A stretch of DNA of 64,000 bases from Saprospiraceae bacterium (GCA_013214355.1 JABSSL010000015.1:87528-151527); one strand, 5' to 3'; positions 1 through 9,382 are shown, numbered from the stretch's first letter. Notes: generated from the letters alone by a model not told the origin. Numbers and translations are program-made.

Positions 1-3000
1 CTACTAAAACACCATCATCGGTTGCAATGCCAAATAAAGCTAGAAACCCAACCCAAACGGCAACACTCAGGTTGACCGTACGGATCTGGAACAAATCCCG
101 CATATAGGTGCCAAAGAGCTGAAAATCCAGGAACCAAGGTTGATCATACCACCCAATGAGGATGAATCCACCCGCAAAGGCAATGAATACGCCAGAGAAA
201 ACCATCAGGGACACCGCCACCGATCGGAATTGTAAATAGAGTAGAAGGAGAATAATACCTAGTGCGACAGGTACTACCAAGCTCAGTCGTTTGCTAGCTC
301 GAACTTGCTGCTCATAGTTGCCAGCGAAGCGATAGTTTATACCCGCAGGTACTTCTAATAAACCTTGCTCAATTTGTTGTTCTAGATGGGCTTGAGCTCG
401 TTGGACTACTTCCACTTCGGCGTAGCCGGATTCCTTGTCAAATAGTACATAGCCGATTAAAAAGCCGTCTTCACTTTTTATGGCTTGAGGGCCTTGCTGG
501 TACTTGATCTCTACTAATTCACTTAAAGGAATCTGGCCACCAGATTGACTGGGAATGAAGATCTTTTTTAATGCTTCCGGATCATCTCGTAATTCTCTGG
601 GATATCGGATTCTCACATCATAGCGTTCCCGACCCTCAACCGTGGTCGTCATGTTCATGCCGCCGATAGCAGTCTGAATATACTGCTGCACCTTTGCAAT
701 GCTTAATCCATGACGGCTTATCGCCTGCCGATTGATGTCTAGTAAGAGATAAGGTTTCCCTACAATTCGATCAGCAAATACTGCGGCGGCCTTCACCCCT
801 TCTACCTGCTTCAATTCTCTTTCCAATTCCAAGCCGAAAGCTTCAATTGTCTGCAGATCAGCGCCCTGAACTTTGATTCCCATCGGTGCTCGCATACCCG
901 TTTGCAGCATGACCAATCGCGTTTCGATCGGCTGCAGCTTTGGCGCCGAAGTCACACCTGGAATTCGGCTAACTTTGACGATTTCATCCCAGATGTCATC
1001 TGGACTTTGGATGTGATCTCTCCATTGCCGGAAGTAACGACCTCGCGGGTCTGGGATGAGCGCTCCTTCCTCACTGCGGAGATAAGCCCCTTCTTGGTCG
1101 ACTTTGAATCGTATCCGTTTTCCGTTTTCATCCGTCTTGTACTCTGATTTATACTGGATCACATTTTCGTACATCGACATAGGAGCGGGATCCAAAGCAC
1201 TTTCCACTCTCCCCGCTTTTCCTACGACCGTTTCTACTTCAGGAATCGCGGTAACCGCCATGTCTAGGAGCTGAAGATTTTTGATGTTCTCCTGCATGCC
1301 CGCATGTGGCATGGACGTAGGCATGAGCAAGAAGGACCCTTCATCTAAGGCGGGCATGAATTCTTCACCCGTATCTCGAAATACCAAAAAGCCCTGATAA
1401 ACTATAGCCCCAACTAGGAGTAGGAATAACAGTTTAAATCGCAGTAAAAAACGTAGGATAGACGCATAGAAATGCAAAACTAGATAGAAGAAACCAATCA
1501 AAACCCCAATAAGTAGGGCTATAAATAGGAAGTTACTGGTAAGGGTTTTTCCAACCCCTAAAGGCATCCAGATCAATGATAAGAGATAAGTTACGAAGCC
1601 GGCATAAAGTAGATTTTTGACCCATTTAAAGCCTTTTTCATATTGCGGGAATGCGGATTGCGTGATGGTACTAAGAATCCCCAATACGCCAATGGCGGAG
1701 ATACAGGTACCTAAAAAGAGCTTAGCGGTGACGATTAAGCTGATTCCTAGGGCTACAATGACTCCGTCCAATAGGTATCTGACATAGAGTCTCCGGTTTC
1801 TTATGGAATACAGGCTATGTGCCAAAGCGGGTACAATCGTAATCGCGATGAGTATAGAAGCCAATAAGGCAAAGGTTTTGGTAAAAGCCAATGGGCGGAA
1901 TAACTTGCCTTCGGCAGCCTCCATCGTAAACACGGGAATAAAGCTGATCACGGTAGTTGCAACAGCTGTGATTACTGCTCCGGCTACTTCCAAGGTGGCT
2001 TGATAGATGCTCGTTAAAAGCCCTTCTCCGGCGGGGTCATTATCCATGCGATTCTGCATGCTTTCCGCCAGTACAATCCCCATGTCCACCATAGTTCCGA
2101 TGGCAATGGCAATGCCAGAAAGCGCCACAATATTGGCATCTACTCCGAAGTACTTCATAGCAATGAAGCACATCAATACCGCTACGGGCAATACACTGGA
2201 TACCAAAATGGAGGAACGAAGATTTAGTAGCATAAGAATTACTACGATGATCGTAATCAATACCTCTAATTGTAAAGCTTCTTGGAGTGTTCCTATCGTT
2301 TCATTGATCAGTTGTGTACGATCGTAGAAGGGGACAATGCGGACTTGGGACTGGGTTCCATCCGCTAATATTTTGCTGGGAAGTCCTGGCTCCAGATCCT
2401 TGATTTTTTGCTTCACTCCCTTAATGACCTCCAGTGGATTGGCACCATATCGGGCAACCACTACGCCGCCCACTGCTTCGGCACCACTTTTGTCCAGCAC
2501 GCCTCGTCGCGTGGCCGGCCCAATGTTTACCTTGGCAATATCTTTGATGCGGATCGGGACATTGTCAACGGCACGGATCACGGTCTCCTCAATGTCATCG
2601 ATGCTCTGAATGTAGCCGAGTCCGCGTACAAAGTATTCCGCTTGATTAATCTCCATGGTTTGAGCTCCCACATCCAAATTACTGTTGCCAACACTGGCCA
2701 TGACTTGATCTAGAGAGATGCCATAGGTCCGCATAGCCTCCGGATCCACATCGATCTGGTACTCTTTGACAAAGCCCCCAATAGAAGCTACTTCCGACAC
2801 GCCCTCTGCGGATACTAAACCAAATCTCACGTAGAAATCTTGAATACTCCGGAGTTCATGGGGACTCCAGCCTCCAGTCGCATTTCCTTGCGGATCTTGG
2901 CCCTCTAGGGTGTACCAAAATATCTGTCCTAAGGCGGTGGCATCAGGCCCAAGGGTGGGCTGCACACCTTGTGGTAGCGTGTTTGGGGGGAGTGAGTTGA

Positions 3001-3373
3001 GCTTTTCTAGAATTCGACTGCGACTCCAATAGAAATCAATATCATCATTAAAAATCAGATAGACGCTGGAAAAGCCAAACATGGAATTGCTGCGGATGCT
3101 CTTGACACCTGGAATTCCGAGTAAAGCTGTGGTCAATGGATAGGAAATCTGATCCTCCACATCTTGAGGAGACCGTCCCATCCATTGAGTGTATACGATC
3201 TGCTGGTTTTCTCCAATGTCTGGAATGGCATCTACAGCTACCGGCGATCTAGGCAACGTATTCAACCCGAAGTCAAAGGGTGCCGTAATCAATCCCCATA
3301 GGCTAAAGGCTATGAGGAGCATCCAGGCGACCAGCTTGTTTTCAAGAAAAAATCGAATGTATCTAGCTAACAT
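1..3373 (-). CDS. cusA: CusA/CzcA-family heavy-metal efflux RND transporter (3' end outside window)
   Basis: Inner-membrane proton-driven pump of a tripartite metal efflux system. The minus strand is open without a stop from an ATG at 3373 to the left edge, 1124 codons. It begins MLARYIRFFLENK (TM1), followed by the porter-domain motif around GIPGVKSIRS, the TM4 segment GIAIAIGTMVDMGIV with its charged relay residue, and at the edge GIATDDGVLV, typical of the last TM bundle. A Met-rich stretch (MLQTGMRAPMG) fits copper/silver. An extra roughly 80-residue membrane-rich stretch in the second half makes it longer than E. coli CusA (about 1047 aa), as in many Bacteroidota homologues. CusB/CusC partners are presumably beyond the left edge. 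The family is certain, the metal is inferred. Confidence 0.95.
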   Translation of the reverse strand, partial: MLARYIRFFLENKLVAWMLLIAFSLWGLITAPFDFGLNTLPRSPVAVDAIPDIGENQQIVYTQWMGRSPQDVEDQISYPLTTALLGIPGVKSIRSNSMFGFSSVYLIFNDDIDFYWSRSRILEKLNSLPPNTLPQGVQPTLGPDATALGQIFWYTLEGQDPQGNATGGWSPHELRSIQDFYVRFGLVSAEGVSEVASIGGFVKEYQIDVDPEAMRTYGISLDQVMASVGNSNLDVGAQTMEINQAEYFVRGLGYIQSIDDIEETVIRAVDNVPIRIKDIAKVNIGPATRRGVLDKSGAEAVGGVVVARYGANPLEVIKGVKQKIKDLEPGLPSKILADGTQSQVRIVPFYDRTQLINETIGTLQEALQLEVLITIIVVILMLLNLRSSILVSSVLPVAVLMCFIAMKYFGVDANIVALSGIAIAIGTMVDMGIVLAESMQNRMDNDPAGEGLLTSIYQATLEVAGAVITAVATTVISFIPVFTMEAAEGKLFRPLAFTKTFALLASILIAITIVPALAHSLYSIRNRRLYVRYLLDGVIVALGISLIVTAKLFLGTCISAIGVLGILSTITQSAFPQYEKGFKWVKNLLYAGFVTYLLSLIWMPLGVGKTLTSNFLFIALLIGVLIGFFYLVLHFYASILRFLLRFKLLFLLLVGAIVYQGFLVFRDTGEEFMPALDEGSFLLMPTSMPHAGMQENIKNLQLLDMAVTAIPEVETVVGKAGRVESALDPAPMSMYENVIQYKSEYKTDENGKRIRFKVDQEGAYLRSEEGALIPDPRGRYFRQWRDHIQSPDDIWDEIVKVSRIPGVTSAPKLQPIETRLVMLQTGMRAPMGIKVQGADLQTIEAFGLELERELKQVEGVKAAAVFADRIVGKPYLLLDINRQAISRHGLSIAKVQQYIQTAIGGMNMTTTVEGRERYDVRIRYPRELRDDPEALKKIFIPSQSGGQIPLSELVEIKYQQGPQAIKSEDGFLIGYVLFDKESGYAEVEVVQRAQAHLEQQIEQGLLEVPAGINYRFAGNYEQQVRASKRLSLVVPVALGIILLLLYLQFRSVAVSLMVFSGVFIAFAGGFILIGWYDQPWFLDFQLFGTYMRDLFQIRTVNLSVAVWVGFLALFGIATDDGVLV

Positions 3374-3487
3374 CAGTTCCTTTTCAGTTCTGTTACAGAT
3401 ATAGAAATAGCTGTGCAGGGGATCCCCGACAGCGGAAGCCACAACAGTTTAGTTACCAACCATTGTGCTAAGGAATGAATGTGTGCG

Positions 3488-3991
3488 CTAGCAAAGGAAG
3501 ATCTGCAATTCACTAGGATGCTCGCAGATCAGTAGTGGAGGTTTGTAGTTGAGGTAATGGATGGTCTGTCGATCAAGCTGAGGGCGTTCCAACTGAAGAA
3601 CAACCAACAAGTTTGCGGATAATGAAGGAGAAAGAGCAATTTCTTGGAGAAATGTAGAAGCTATTTGATCTTCTTCACTTTTGATGATTTCAGTTTCATC
3701 ATCACAACAACCCTTGTCATCTGACTCTTCCGCGTCAACCATCATATAGCCATGTATAGGACAAGGCTTTTTTACTTGCTTAGTATGACAGGCCTTTGCT
3801 TTGACAAATAGGGCTACACTCTTCAGCTCATTCTGGCAGAAGTGCTTATTTACTACTACACCAGTGGTGCTGATGAAGAGTAGTAAGGCAAGGCCGATAT
3901 GTACAATTTGTCTAAGCAAATGAGGTCTTTGAATTCTACACGAAGATAAAAATAATAACGCGAGTCTGAGTCTAAAGTTGCGACAACCCAT
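3488..3991 (-). CDS. HYC_CC_PP family protein
   Basis: Small Bacteroidota protein of unknown function, about 167 aa. After a basic N-terminus there is one hydrophobic segment (IGLALLLFISTTGVVV), then the three diagnostic spots: an HFC (HYC-like) triplet right after the membrane segment, a CC pair in DKGCCDDETE, and a KPP near the C-terminus. The Cys/His content suggests metal contact (inference). It lies 114 bp upstream of the cusA-like gene on the same strand, the usual setting for this family beside metal efflux genes. The annotated start gives a long basic leader; a start nearer the hydrophobic segment is possible. Confidence 0.8.
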   Translation of the reverse strand: MGCRNFRLRLALLFLSSCRIQRPHLLRQIVHIGLALLLFISTTGVVVNKHFCQNELKSVALFVKAKACHTKQVKKPCPIHGYMMVDAEESDDKGCCDDETEIIKSEEDQIASTFLQEIALSPSLSANLLVVLQLERPQLDRQTIHYLNYKPPLLICEHPSELQIFLC

Positions 3992-4105
3992 TGCCGGCTT
4001 CTTATCTCTAGGCTAGTTTAGCGTTTTAGACTCCTGTATATCATGAATTATTTCAGCTAGTGTTAAAGTTTTATTGTTTTTAAACAATTGATTAAAACAT
4101 TTGGT

Positions 4106-4113
4106 TAACTTTG
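4106..4113 (+). promoter_or_regulatory. candidate Bacteroidota -7 box (TAACTTTG)
   Basis: TAACTTTG matches the TAnnTTTG -7 consensus and lies about 80 bp ahead of the DUF2141 gene. TTG triplets upstream (4074 and 4088) are not at ideal spacing, so this is a weak call. Confidence 0.3.
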
Positions 4114-4190
4114 GTGTATACGCAAATATATTATCGCACTTTGAGTCAATTTTTCAAGAAGTATCAACTAAAGTTTAAAAACTCAATGAC

Positions 4191-4619
4191 ATGAAAAAAT
4201 TAGCGTTATTAGGAGCAATGCTTTGTTTTCATTTAGCAGGTGTAGCTCAGGAGAAAGGGGATTTGACCATAGTTATTAAGGACAAGAAAAAAAGAACCCG
4301 AGGGACGGCTAATGTAATGTTGTTTAAGACGGCTGATGGTTTTCCCGTCGATCCACAAAAAGCAGCTTATCATGCTCAGATCAAGAACATCACAGAAAGT
4401 ACCTTCCATACCTTCAAAAATATCCCTTACGGCAAGTATGCCGTAGCCGTCTTTCTAGATGAGAACAAAAACGGGAAAGTAGATCGAAATCTGATTGGTA
4501 TGCCAAAGGAACCAGTAGGCGCAGCCAATATGACTAGAATGGGCAAGCCTCGCTTTTCAAAGTGTCAGGTCGAGCTCAAGGGGACTGAACAGGAGTTTAC
4601 GATCAAATATATGAACTGA
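4191..4619 (+). CDS. DUF2141 domain-containing secreted protein
   Basis: 142 aa with a cleavable signal peptide (MKKLALLGAMLCFHLAGVAQ). The mature part is the whole DUF2141 beta-sandwich. It includes the family signature FLDENKNGKVDRNLIGMPKE, an acidic calcium-loop-like motif followed by GxPxE, which is why the call is firm. Function in the family is unknown; it is predicted periplasmic or surface exposed. The gene stands alone, between a divergent HYC_CC_PP gene and a convergent racemase operon, and is closed by a strong hairpin. Confidence 0.88.
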   Translation: MKKLALLGAMLCFHLAGVAQEKGDLTIVIKDKKKRTRGTANVMLFKTADGFPVDPQKAAYHAQIKNITESTFHTFKNIPYGKYAVAVFLDENKNGKVDRNLIGMPKEPVGAANMTRMGKPRFSKCQVELKGTEQEFTIKYMN

Positions 4620-4625
4620 TGGAGT

Positions 4626-4670
4626 TTGGCCAATACCTTGTTGTGCTTTAGCCTCCAAGGTATTGGCCAA
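4626..4670. terminator. bidirectional intrinsic terminator hairpin
   Basis: A perfect 15-bp inverted repeat (TTGGCCAATACCTTG with its complement) around a 15-nt loop lies between two converging genes. There is no long T run, so termination strength is inferred. Confidence 0.65.
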
Positions 4671-4691
4671 TAATCGACTTGTGCGCTGATG

Positions 4692-5459
4692 TTATCTAAA
4701 ACACTCCTCTACGACGACTTTCGCTAATATCTCAGTAGATGAAAACAAGGGCATTGCCGTATCTTCCTGACTGATGAACAAGGGCAACTCCGTGCAGGCG
4801 AGAACAACCGCTTCACAAGCCTGTGCTTTAAAGTAGTTAATGCCTTCTAGGAGCAGCATCTTCATGTTGTCGTTCCCCTGGCCATGAAGAACCTCTTGGA
4901 AGATGCAGTGATCCAGTAGCTCAAGTTCCTGTTCTGGCAACACTTCGTAATCAATGCCGTAAGACTGCAGTTCTTTCTGGTAAAATTCGCTACTTAGGGT
5001 TGTTTTGGTCCCTAGGATTCCAACTTTCCGATGTTGGATTAAGGCGATTTCCTTACAAACTTCCTCGCATATGCTAAGAATGGGAAATCCAAAGTATTCG
5101 CGCAATGGCTGTAGCACGGCATGTACAGAATTACAGACCATGACTAGAAAATCAATTTGTTCCGCTAGCAGTTTGATTTCCTTTTTTAGGAAAAAGTAGA
5201 GGGCTTCCAGGTCCTTTTGCTCTAGGATGTTCGTCACTTCCCAGGTATTTACGCTATTGATGATAAGCCTGGGGTTAGCGGCTAAGCGCTGAGAAGTGCA
5301 GATCTGTGTTACCGCATCGTAGAACAATCCGGTGGAAAGCTGACCTAAACCGCCAATGACACCAGCGGTACGATACGAAAGAGGAGAAGCCTGAATAGGT
5401 TTTCTCCGGCTAGCTAGCAGTGGTCTCCTTTCAAAGCTAGGGAAACTAATATACGTCAT
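4692..5459 (-). CDS. aspartate/glutamate racemase family protein
   Basis: Cofactor-independent two-cysteine racemase fold. Visible are the N-terminal GVIGGLGQLST loop, the first catalytic Cys in VMVCNSVHA and the second in VVLACTELPL, both with the expected neighbouring Asn/Thr. The two-thiol mechanism therefore looks intact, while the substrate (Asp, Glu, hydantoin-like) cannot be read. The frame is open further upstream to an ATG at 5528 that overlaps the methyltransferase stop; I prefer ATG 5459, though even this leaves about 33 residues before the core. It is the last gene of a FeeM-like/methyltransferase/racemase operon, which suggests action on an amino-acid-derived metabolite. Confidence 0.82.
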   Translation of the reverse strand: MTYISFPSFERRPLLASRRKPIQASPLSYRTAGVIGGLGQLSTGLFYDAVTQICTSQRLAANPRLIINSVNTWEVTNILEQKDLEALYFFLKKEIKLLAEQIDFLVMVCNSVHAVLQPLREYFGFPILSICEEVCKEIALIQHRKVGILGTKTTLSSEFYQKELQSYGIDYEVLPEQELELLDHCIFQEVLHGQGNDNMKMLLLEGINYFKAQACEAVVLACTELPLFISQEDTAMPLFSSTEILAKVVVEECFR

Positions 5460-5514
5460 AAGAGAAGTAGGTGTAGAAGTTACTAAATGAACGACGAGGG
5501 AATGTCTCCCAGGT

Positions 5515-6237
5515 CTATTTCCGGGCAAATACTAAATCGCAATCTCCTCGAAAGCAGATCGATGCCTGTTCGATGGAAAAACCAGCAACTTCTATGGCTT
5601 GGCAAAATTCCTCGTGGCTGTGTGTCCAATATTTACCGTTTTTCTGCATAAGTCGGATGTAGGCATTTTGCTTACCAACCACCTTGGCGTGCTTAAAGAT
5701 CTTAAGCGTCTCGGCCAGGCCATATTGGCTAATGAGGTGCCAGCCAATGGCCATTCTCCAAGCGAATACATTCATGACCCGCCCGGGATCGAGAAAGATC
5801 ACGGGACTTCCAGGGCTAAGCCATTTATGCATTTGTTCCAACACTTTGGTGGGGTTTGGAAACGTATACAGGGCATTTAAGCATAGTAAGCCTTGCAGAC
5901 TTCCATCACCAAACTGAGTATCTTCGATGGGCTGGTTCCAGATCTCCAAATTACTAAGGCCGGCTGCCTTCTTCACGGCGATGGCATTCATGTTTTTGTT
6001 GCTATCGATGTGCAATACTTGGGCCTGCGGAAAGTGCTTGGCTAATTCAACGGAATAATTGCCGGTTCCTGCCCCCAGGTCAGCTAGTTTTGAGCCAGCG
6101 TCTATATCCCAGCTTTGGATCTTAGTAATAATCTCCTTGTATGTGGTCTGGTAGTAGGGGTTATAGGCCAATAGCAGATCATACTGCTGCGCGTAAGCAT
6201 TCCAATCTACCATTGGAGCTAATTCTAGTTCATTCAT
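5515..6237 (-). CDS. class I SAM-dependent methyltransferase
   Basis: Rossmann-fold methyltransferase. Motif I is LADLGAGTGNYSVELA, motif II is the acidic LHIDSN that binds the SAM ribose, and motif IV is GLLCLNALYTFPNP. The substrate cannot be read. The start at 6237 was chosen because its ATG overlaps the TGA of the upstream gene as ATGA, a classic sign of translational coupling; an in-frame ATG at 6261 is also possible. The C-terminus overlaps the longest racemase reading by 14 bp. It is the middle gene of a three-gene operon and probably methylates the product of the FeeM-like synthase or a related acid (inference). Confidence 0.85.
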   Translation of the reverse strand: MNELELAPMVDWNAYAQQYDLLLAYNPYYQTTYKEIITKIQSWDIDAGSKLADLGAGTGNYSVELAKHFPQAQVLHIDSNKNMNAIAVKKAAGLSNLEIWNQPIEDTQFGDGSLQGLLCLNALYTFPNPTKVLEQMHKWLSPGSPVIFLDPGRVMNVFAWRMAIGWHLISQYGLAETLKIFKHAKVVGKQNAYIRLMQKNGKYWTHSHEEFCQAIEVAGFSIEQASICFRGDCDLVFARK

Positions 6238-6920
6238 GATTGATAAAGTAGGTGCATACAATTTTGATAGCGTTCTAAATCGGCTTCCTCATAGGTTGCG
6301 ATAGCGCTGCTTTTGGATAGCTTGTCTTTCGAAGCTATGGGCGTGGCTAACAATTGAATCTCAAAACTTACCTCATCCACCTTTAAGGGATCGGAAATGG
6401 AAAAGAAATTCATGAAGCGCTCGTAGAATTTAACATGCCGCGGTCTTACCGCAGTGATAACATAAGCGCATTGATCCACCAATGCGCCTAAGGTCTGAAT
6501 ACGGAATAGCAGCATTTGTGCGGTCAAGGATTTCCTACCGGTGAAATCTGGAGCTGTCACATAGCGGTTGGATTCCAAGATGGGGGAGGAAAGGCCGATG
6601 TAGTGATCTACTTCTGTTTTGAAAAAATTGATGGATGGGGTAGGGGCCCAATCGTAACTGGCGGACCAGGTGAGACTTCGGACGCTAGCTACGGTCTGAT
6701 CTTCAAACCAGATCAGGAAGGTCCTGGCATTTCTTTGTTCATCAAAGGAGTCGGTACAAATAGCCTCTTCATTGGCTGGAATAGCATCAGCATGTCGATA
6801 GGCTTGATAGCGAAGGTGATAAGCTAGCTGGAGACTTTCAGGTTCGATGCAAATCTCTGCAGTATAACCATTCACCTCGAATAAGACCTGATGGTCCAAA
6901 GGCTTTAGGGTGCTTTGCAT
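6234..6920 (-). CDS. FeeM-like N-acyl amino acid synthase (GNAT/autoinducer-synthase fold)
   Basis: 228 aa resembling the FeeM/LuxI-type branch of the acyltransferase fold. The pattern runs from LAYHLRYQAYRHADAIP through a D-x-F-D acidic pair (CTDSFDEQRNA), then FLIWFEDQTVASVRSL, a core strand ending in the conserved Arg. Next comes ESNRYVTAPDFTGR, where the family often has an E-x-x-R before the acyl-CoA/ACP loop, and a helix LTAQMLLFRIQTLGAL. FeeM enzymes join acyl-ACP to an amino acid such as tyrosine. First gene of an operon with a methyltransferase (ATGA overlap) and a two-Cys racemase. The fold assignment is good; substrate and signalling role are inference. Confidence 0.62.
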   Translation of the reverse strand: MQSTLKPLDHQVLFEVNGYTAEICIEPESLQLAYHLRYQAYRHADAIPANEEAICTDSFDEQRNARTFLIWFEDQTVASVRSLTWSASYDWAPTPSINFFKTEVDHYIGLSSPILESNRYVTAPDFTGRKSLTAQMLLFRIQTLGALVDQCAYVITAVRPRHVKFYERFMNFFSISDPLKVDEVSFEIQLLATPIASKDKLSKSSAIATYEEADLERYQNCMHLLYQS

Positions 6921-7415
6921 GGTACAAATACGGATTTATTTACAAATCATGTTTAGGTCGAACAGTACTAGATAGGGATGATTTTTACCGCGCACCATCT
7001 ACCTAGCCATAGTTCTCCTATTCCATATCGCACGCACGAGCCTATGGTAGTGGTTCTTTGGGGTAATACTGGGTAACTGTTTGTTACTCCTTTATACTTG
7101 TCAGATAAAAATGTTACAGTTCAGGGGCAAAATAATTTGAAAACGGTGGATGAATTGCCGTTTTAACTGGATTGTGAGTATCAGGCGAGGGAAATGGTGG
7201 TTTATTTTGTGAGACTTATTAAGTATTTGTTTATCAGTTGTTTAGTGTGGTGTGGTCGATTGGGGTAATGGCTCAAGATTGACTCAAATTATGATCTGAG
7301 TCGTTGCAAAAAGCTTTGAGTCGCAATCTTAAGTCAGGGCCTGCATCTTTGTTATGTCAACCGGAAGACTCAATCAACTCAGACCAAAGTATTTCAATTA
7401 TTAAAACTAAAACTG
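6921..7415. other. intergenic region, 495 bp, with an imperfect inverted repeat
   Basis: AT-rich, no convincing ORF. From 7277 to 7328 there is an imperfect inverted repeat (GATTGACTCAAA against TTTGAGTCGCAATC, with a 2-nt bulge), and GACTC/GAGTC recurs at about 7281, 7298, 7318 and 7371. It serves as upstream region for the FeeM-like operon (minus) and the GIN-domain gene (plus). A regulatory role is possible but unproven. Confidence 0.35.
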
Positions 7416-8321
7416 ATGAGATATTTCTTAAGCTTAGTACTTACCCTAACTGTTATTATGGCTACTGCTCAGGTAAAGGGCAACAAGAAAATTATTACAA
7501 AAGAGTTTTCCATCGAGGACATCAATCATATTCAAATACATCTGTATGCCGATGTAGTGGTTGATTGTGCGGCTCCGGAGTCCCTAGTCATCACTGCGGA
7601 TGAAAATTTGATGAATCTAATAGGTGTCTCTGCTGATCATGGCCGTCTGGTTTTAGATCAAGTAGAATGGATCAAGCCCAGTCAAGACATCCAAATTAGA
7701 ATTGGTGCGCCGATGCTAGCGCAAATCCAACAATCTACACACGAGCGTGTATTAGTGAAAAACATCAAGGCTTCGTCTTTCCGGGCCATGGCCTTAGTCG
7801 GTGAGATTGCCGTAGAAGGAGAAGCCCAAGAATTAAGAGCAAGTGGAGAGGTAGGAATTGTTAATGCCGAAAATTTTAAAGCTGAAGTAGTGAATGTAAA
7901 CCTCTGGAGTTGGGGGACGATCAAGTTGAATGAGCCGAAACTCATAGAAGGGATTGTTAAAGATGGAGGAACCGTGCTATACAAGGGAGGTGAAACTAAG
8001 GTTAAGGTGCGTAAATCAGGCGATGGTAAGGTGTTGAATCCAACGGAGCAAGTAGCTATGAAGGACCCTTCCGCCGAGTTCATTGACATTAAAATCAAAA
8101 ATAACTCGCCCAATCGTATCCAAGCTTACGTGGTTGGACCTAAGCCAGACGGCCGAAAATTCAGCTATGGCTTTCCCATCAATGCTGGCCAGGTAAAGAA
8201 GGAAAAATGGTCTGTAGGAACAAAAGTATATCGGGTCTCTAAGGTGGGCACGAAGAAGAAGTTAATAGAAATTACAAAAGCAGACGAAGGGCAGATTGTG
8301 CCTTTGTATGGTGAGAAATAA
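7416..8321 (+). CDS. GIN domain-containing (DUF2807) secreted protein
   Basis: 301 aa with signal peptide (MRYFLSLVLTLTVIMATAQ). The body is the right-handed beta-helix-like head GIN domain: IQIHLYADVVVDCAAPESLVITADENLMNLI, then repeated short strands through IKLNEPKLIEGIVKDGG. After about residue 215 comes an additional Lys-rich beta domain (VKVRKSGDGKV to the end). The family is common in Bacteroidota envelopes, with no defined biochemical role. It is followed on the same strand by the DoxX-fusion gene. Confidence 0.78.
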   Translation: MRYFLSLVLTLTVIMATAQVKGNKKIITKEFSIEDINHIQIHLYADVVVDCAAPESLVITADENLMNLIGVSADHGRLVLDQVEWIKPSQDIQIRIGAPMLAQIQQSTHERVLVKNIKASSFRAMALVGEIAVEGEAQELRASGEVGIVNAENFKAEVVNVNLWSWGTIKLNEPKLIEGIVKDGGTVLYKGGETKVKVRKSGDGKVLNPTEQVAMKDPSAEFIDIKIKNNSPNRIQAYVVGPKPDGRKFSYGFPINAGQVKKEKWSVGTKVYRVSKVGTKKKLIEITKADEGQIVPLYGEK

Positions 8322-8455
8322 GCGTAGTAATCTCTTTTAAATAATCACCCCACTGTTTTTCAAACGAAATAATTAAACGCTTTATCCGAGCATTTTTGTC
8401 ATGGGTTTCAGTAGATCCTCAAGGCAGGAGTTATCGGAAAATTATCACAAATATT

Positions 8456-9382
8456 ATGTCAAATAATTCCAGTTTAATCAAGAATTTTCTTTTTGGGCAA
8501 GAAACATTCACGTCCAAAGTTGTCAATATTCCACTTCTTTTGGTTCGCTTTTACTTTGGCTTCACGATCATGAAGGCGGGGCTAGATAAACTTCCACTTC
8601 CCGATTGGATGACCGAACAAGTTGTATCGATGGGTTTCCCTTTTCCTGTTTTCTTTGCTTGGGTAGCTTCTTTTGGTGAGTTTGCTTTCGGTGCCCTCCT
8701 TTGCCTAGGGTTGATGACCCGTTTTTCTGGCTTAATGTTAGCCATAATTATGGGCGTGGCGAGCTTTGGGGTTCAGCAGGTACTTCCCCTATGGGATATG
8801 CATATCGCTCAGATGTTTTTCTGGGTATTTGCCTTCTATGCCTTTGTTGGAGGGGGTAAGTATGCTTTGGATTATCTGATTATGAATCAAGGTGAAGTTA
8901 AGAATCGCTTTCGATGGTCTATGTTGGCATTGCCGGTCAGTGTGCTTTTGTTGGGCGTTGGATTTTATCGTGAGCTTACACCGGTTCCCCAGGAGGAGAA
9001 GTCGGAGACTATGGAAATCTTGTCCATCAATGTACCCGGCTCTTTCAACAATTGGGACCCAGCAGCTAATGAAATGCAAAAGATGGATGACAACAGCTAT
9101 GTCCTTGATATGCAATTTGATCAATCAAGTCTTATTGAGTTTAAATTCACAGCCAACGAGAGTTGGGACATCAACTTAGGTGAAAGGGATCAGCCTTCGG
9201 AAGGGTTTCCGATTTCAGGTACGGCTGAGATGGATGGAGGAAATGATACTGAAAACATCAAGGCTTATATCCCCGCGGCGGGAGCTTACCGAATCAAATT
9301 GGATGCAACGACTTATCAATACACGGTAACAGCGACCTCTCCAACCATCGGTGGGGAAGATGGACTTTTGACTAAGAAGTGA
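8456..9382 (+). CDS. DoxX family membrane protein with C-terminal beta-sandwich (CBM48/E-set-like) domain
   Basis: The N-terminal half is a four-TM DoxX protein (LLLVRFYFGFTIMKAGLDK, then ASFGEFAFGALLCLGLMTRFSG and an IMGVASFG helix). After a fourth TM and a spacer (ELTPVPQEEKSET) comes a soluble domain with SINVPGSFNNWDPAANEM, D-x-x-F-D and FKFTANESWDINLGE. This is the pattern of glycogen-binding/early-set domains and of Bacteroidota SusE-like outer-surface modules. Such a fusion is unusual. Start 8456 is preferred because the 20 residues before it are not conserved-looking; an ATG at 8401 and a GTG-type start at 8396 are not excluded. The function is unknown, perhaps redox or envelope homeostasis. 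Confidence 0.78.
   Translation: MSNNSSLIKNFLFGQETFTSKVVNIPLLLVRFYFGFTIMKAGLDKLPLPDWMTEQVVSMGFPFPVFFAWVASFGEFAFGALLCLGLMTRFSGLMLAIIMGVASFGVQQVLPLWDMHIAQMFFWVFAFYAFVGGGKYALDYLIMNQGEVKNRFRWSMLALPVSVLLLGVGFYRELTPVPQEEKSETMEILSINVPGSFNNWDPAANEMQKMDDNSYVLDMQFDQSSLIEFKFTANESWDINLGERDQPSEGFPISGTAEMDGGNDTENIKAYIPAAGAYRIKLDATTYQYTVTATSPTIGGEDGLLTKK

Noticed and set aside
902..3404. Several plus-strand ORFs inside the first 3.4 kb
   Set aside because: They are shadows of the cusA-like gene, which is open along the whole minus strand with clear RND motifs.
7304..7564. 86-codon plus-strand ORF
   Set aside because: Overlaps the signal peptide and start of the GIN-domain gene in another frame and shows no motif.
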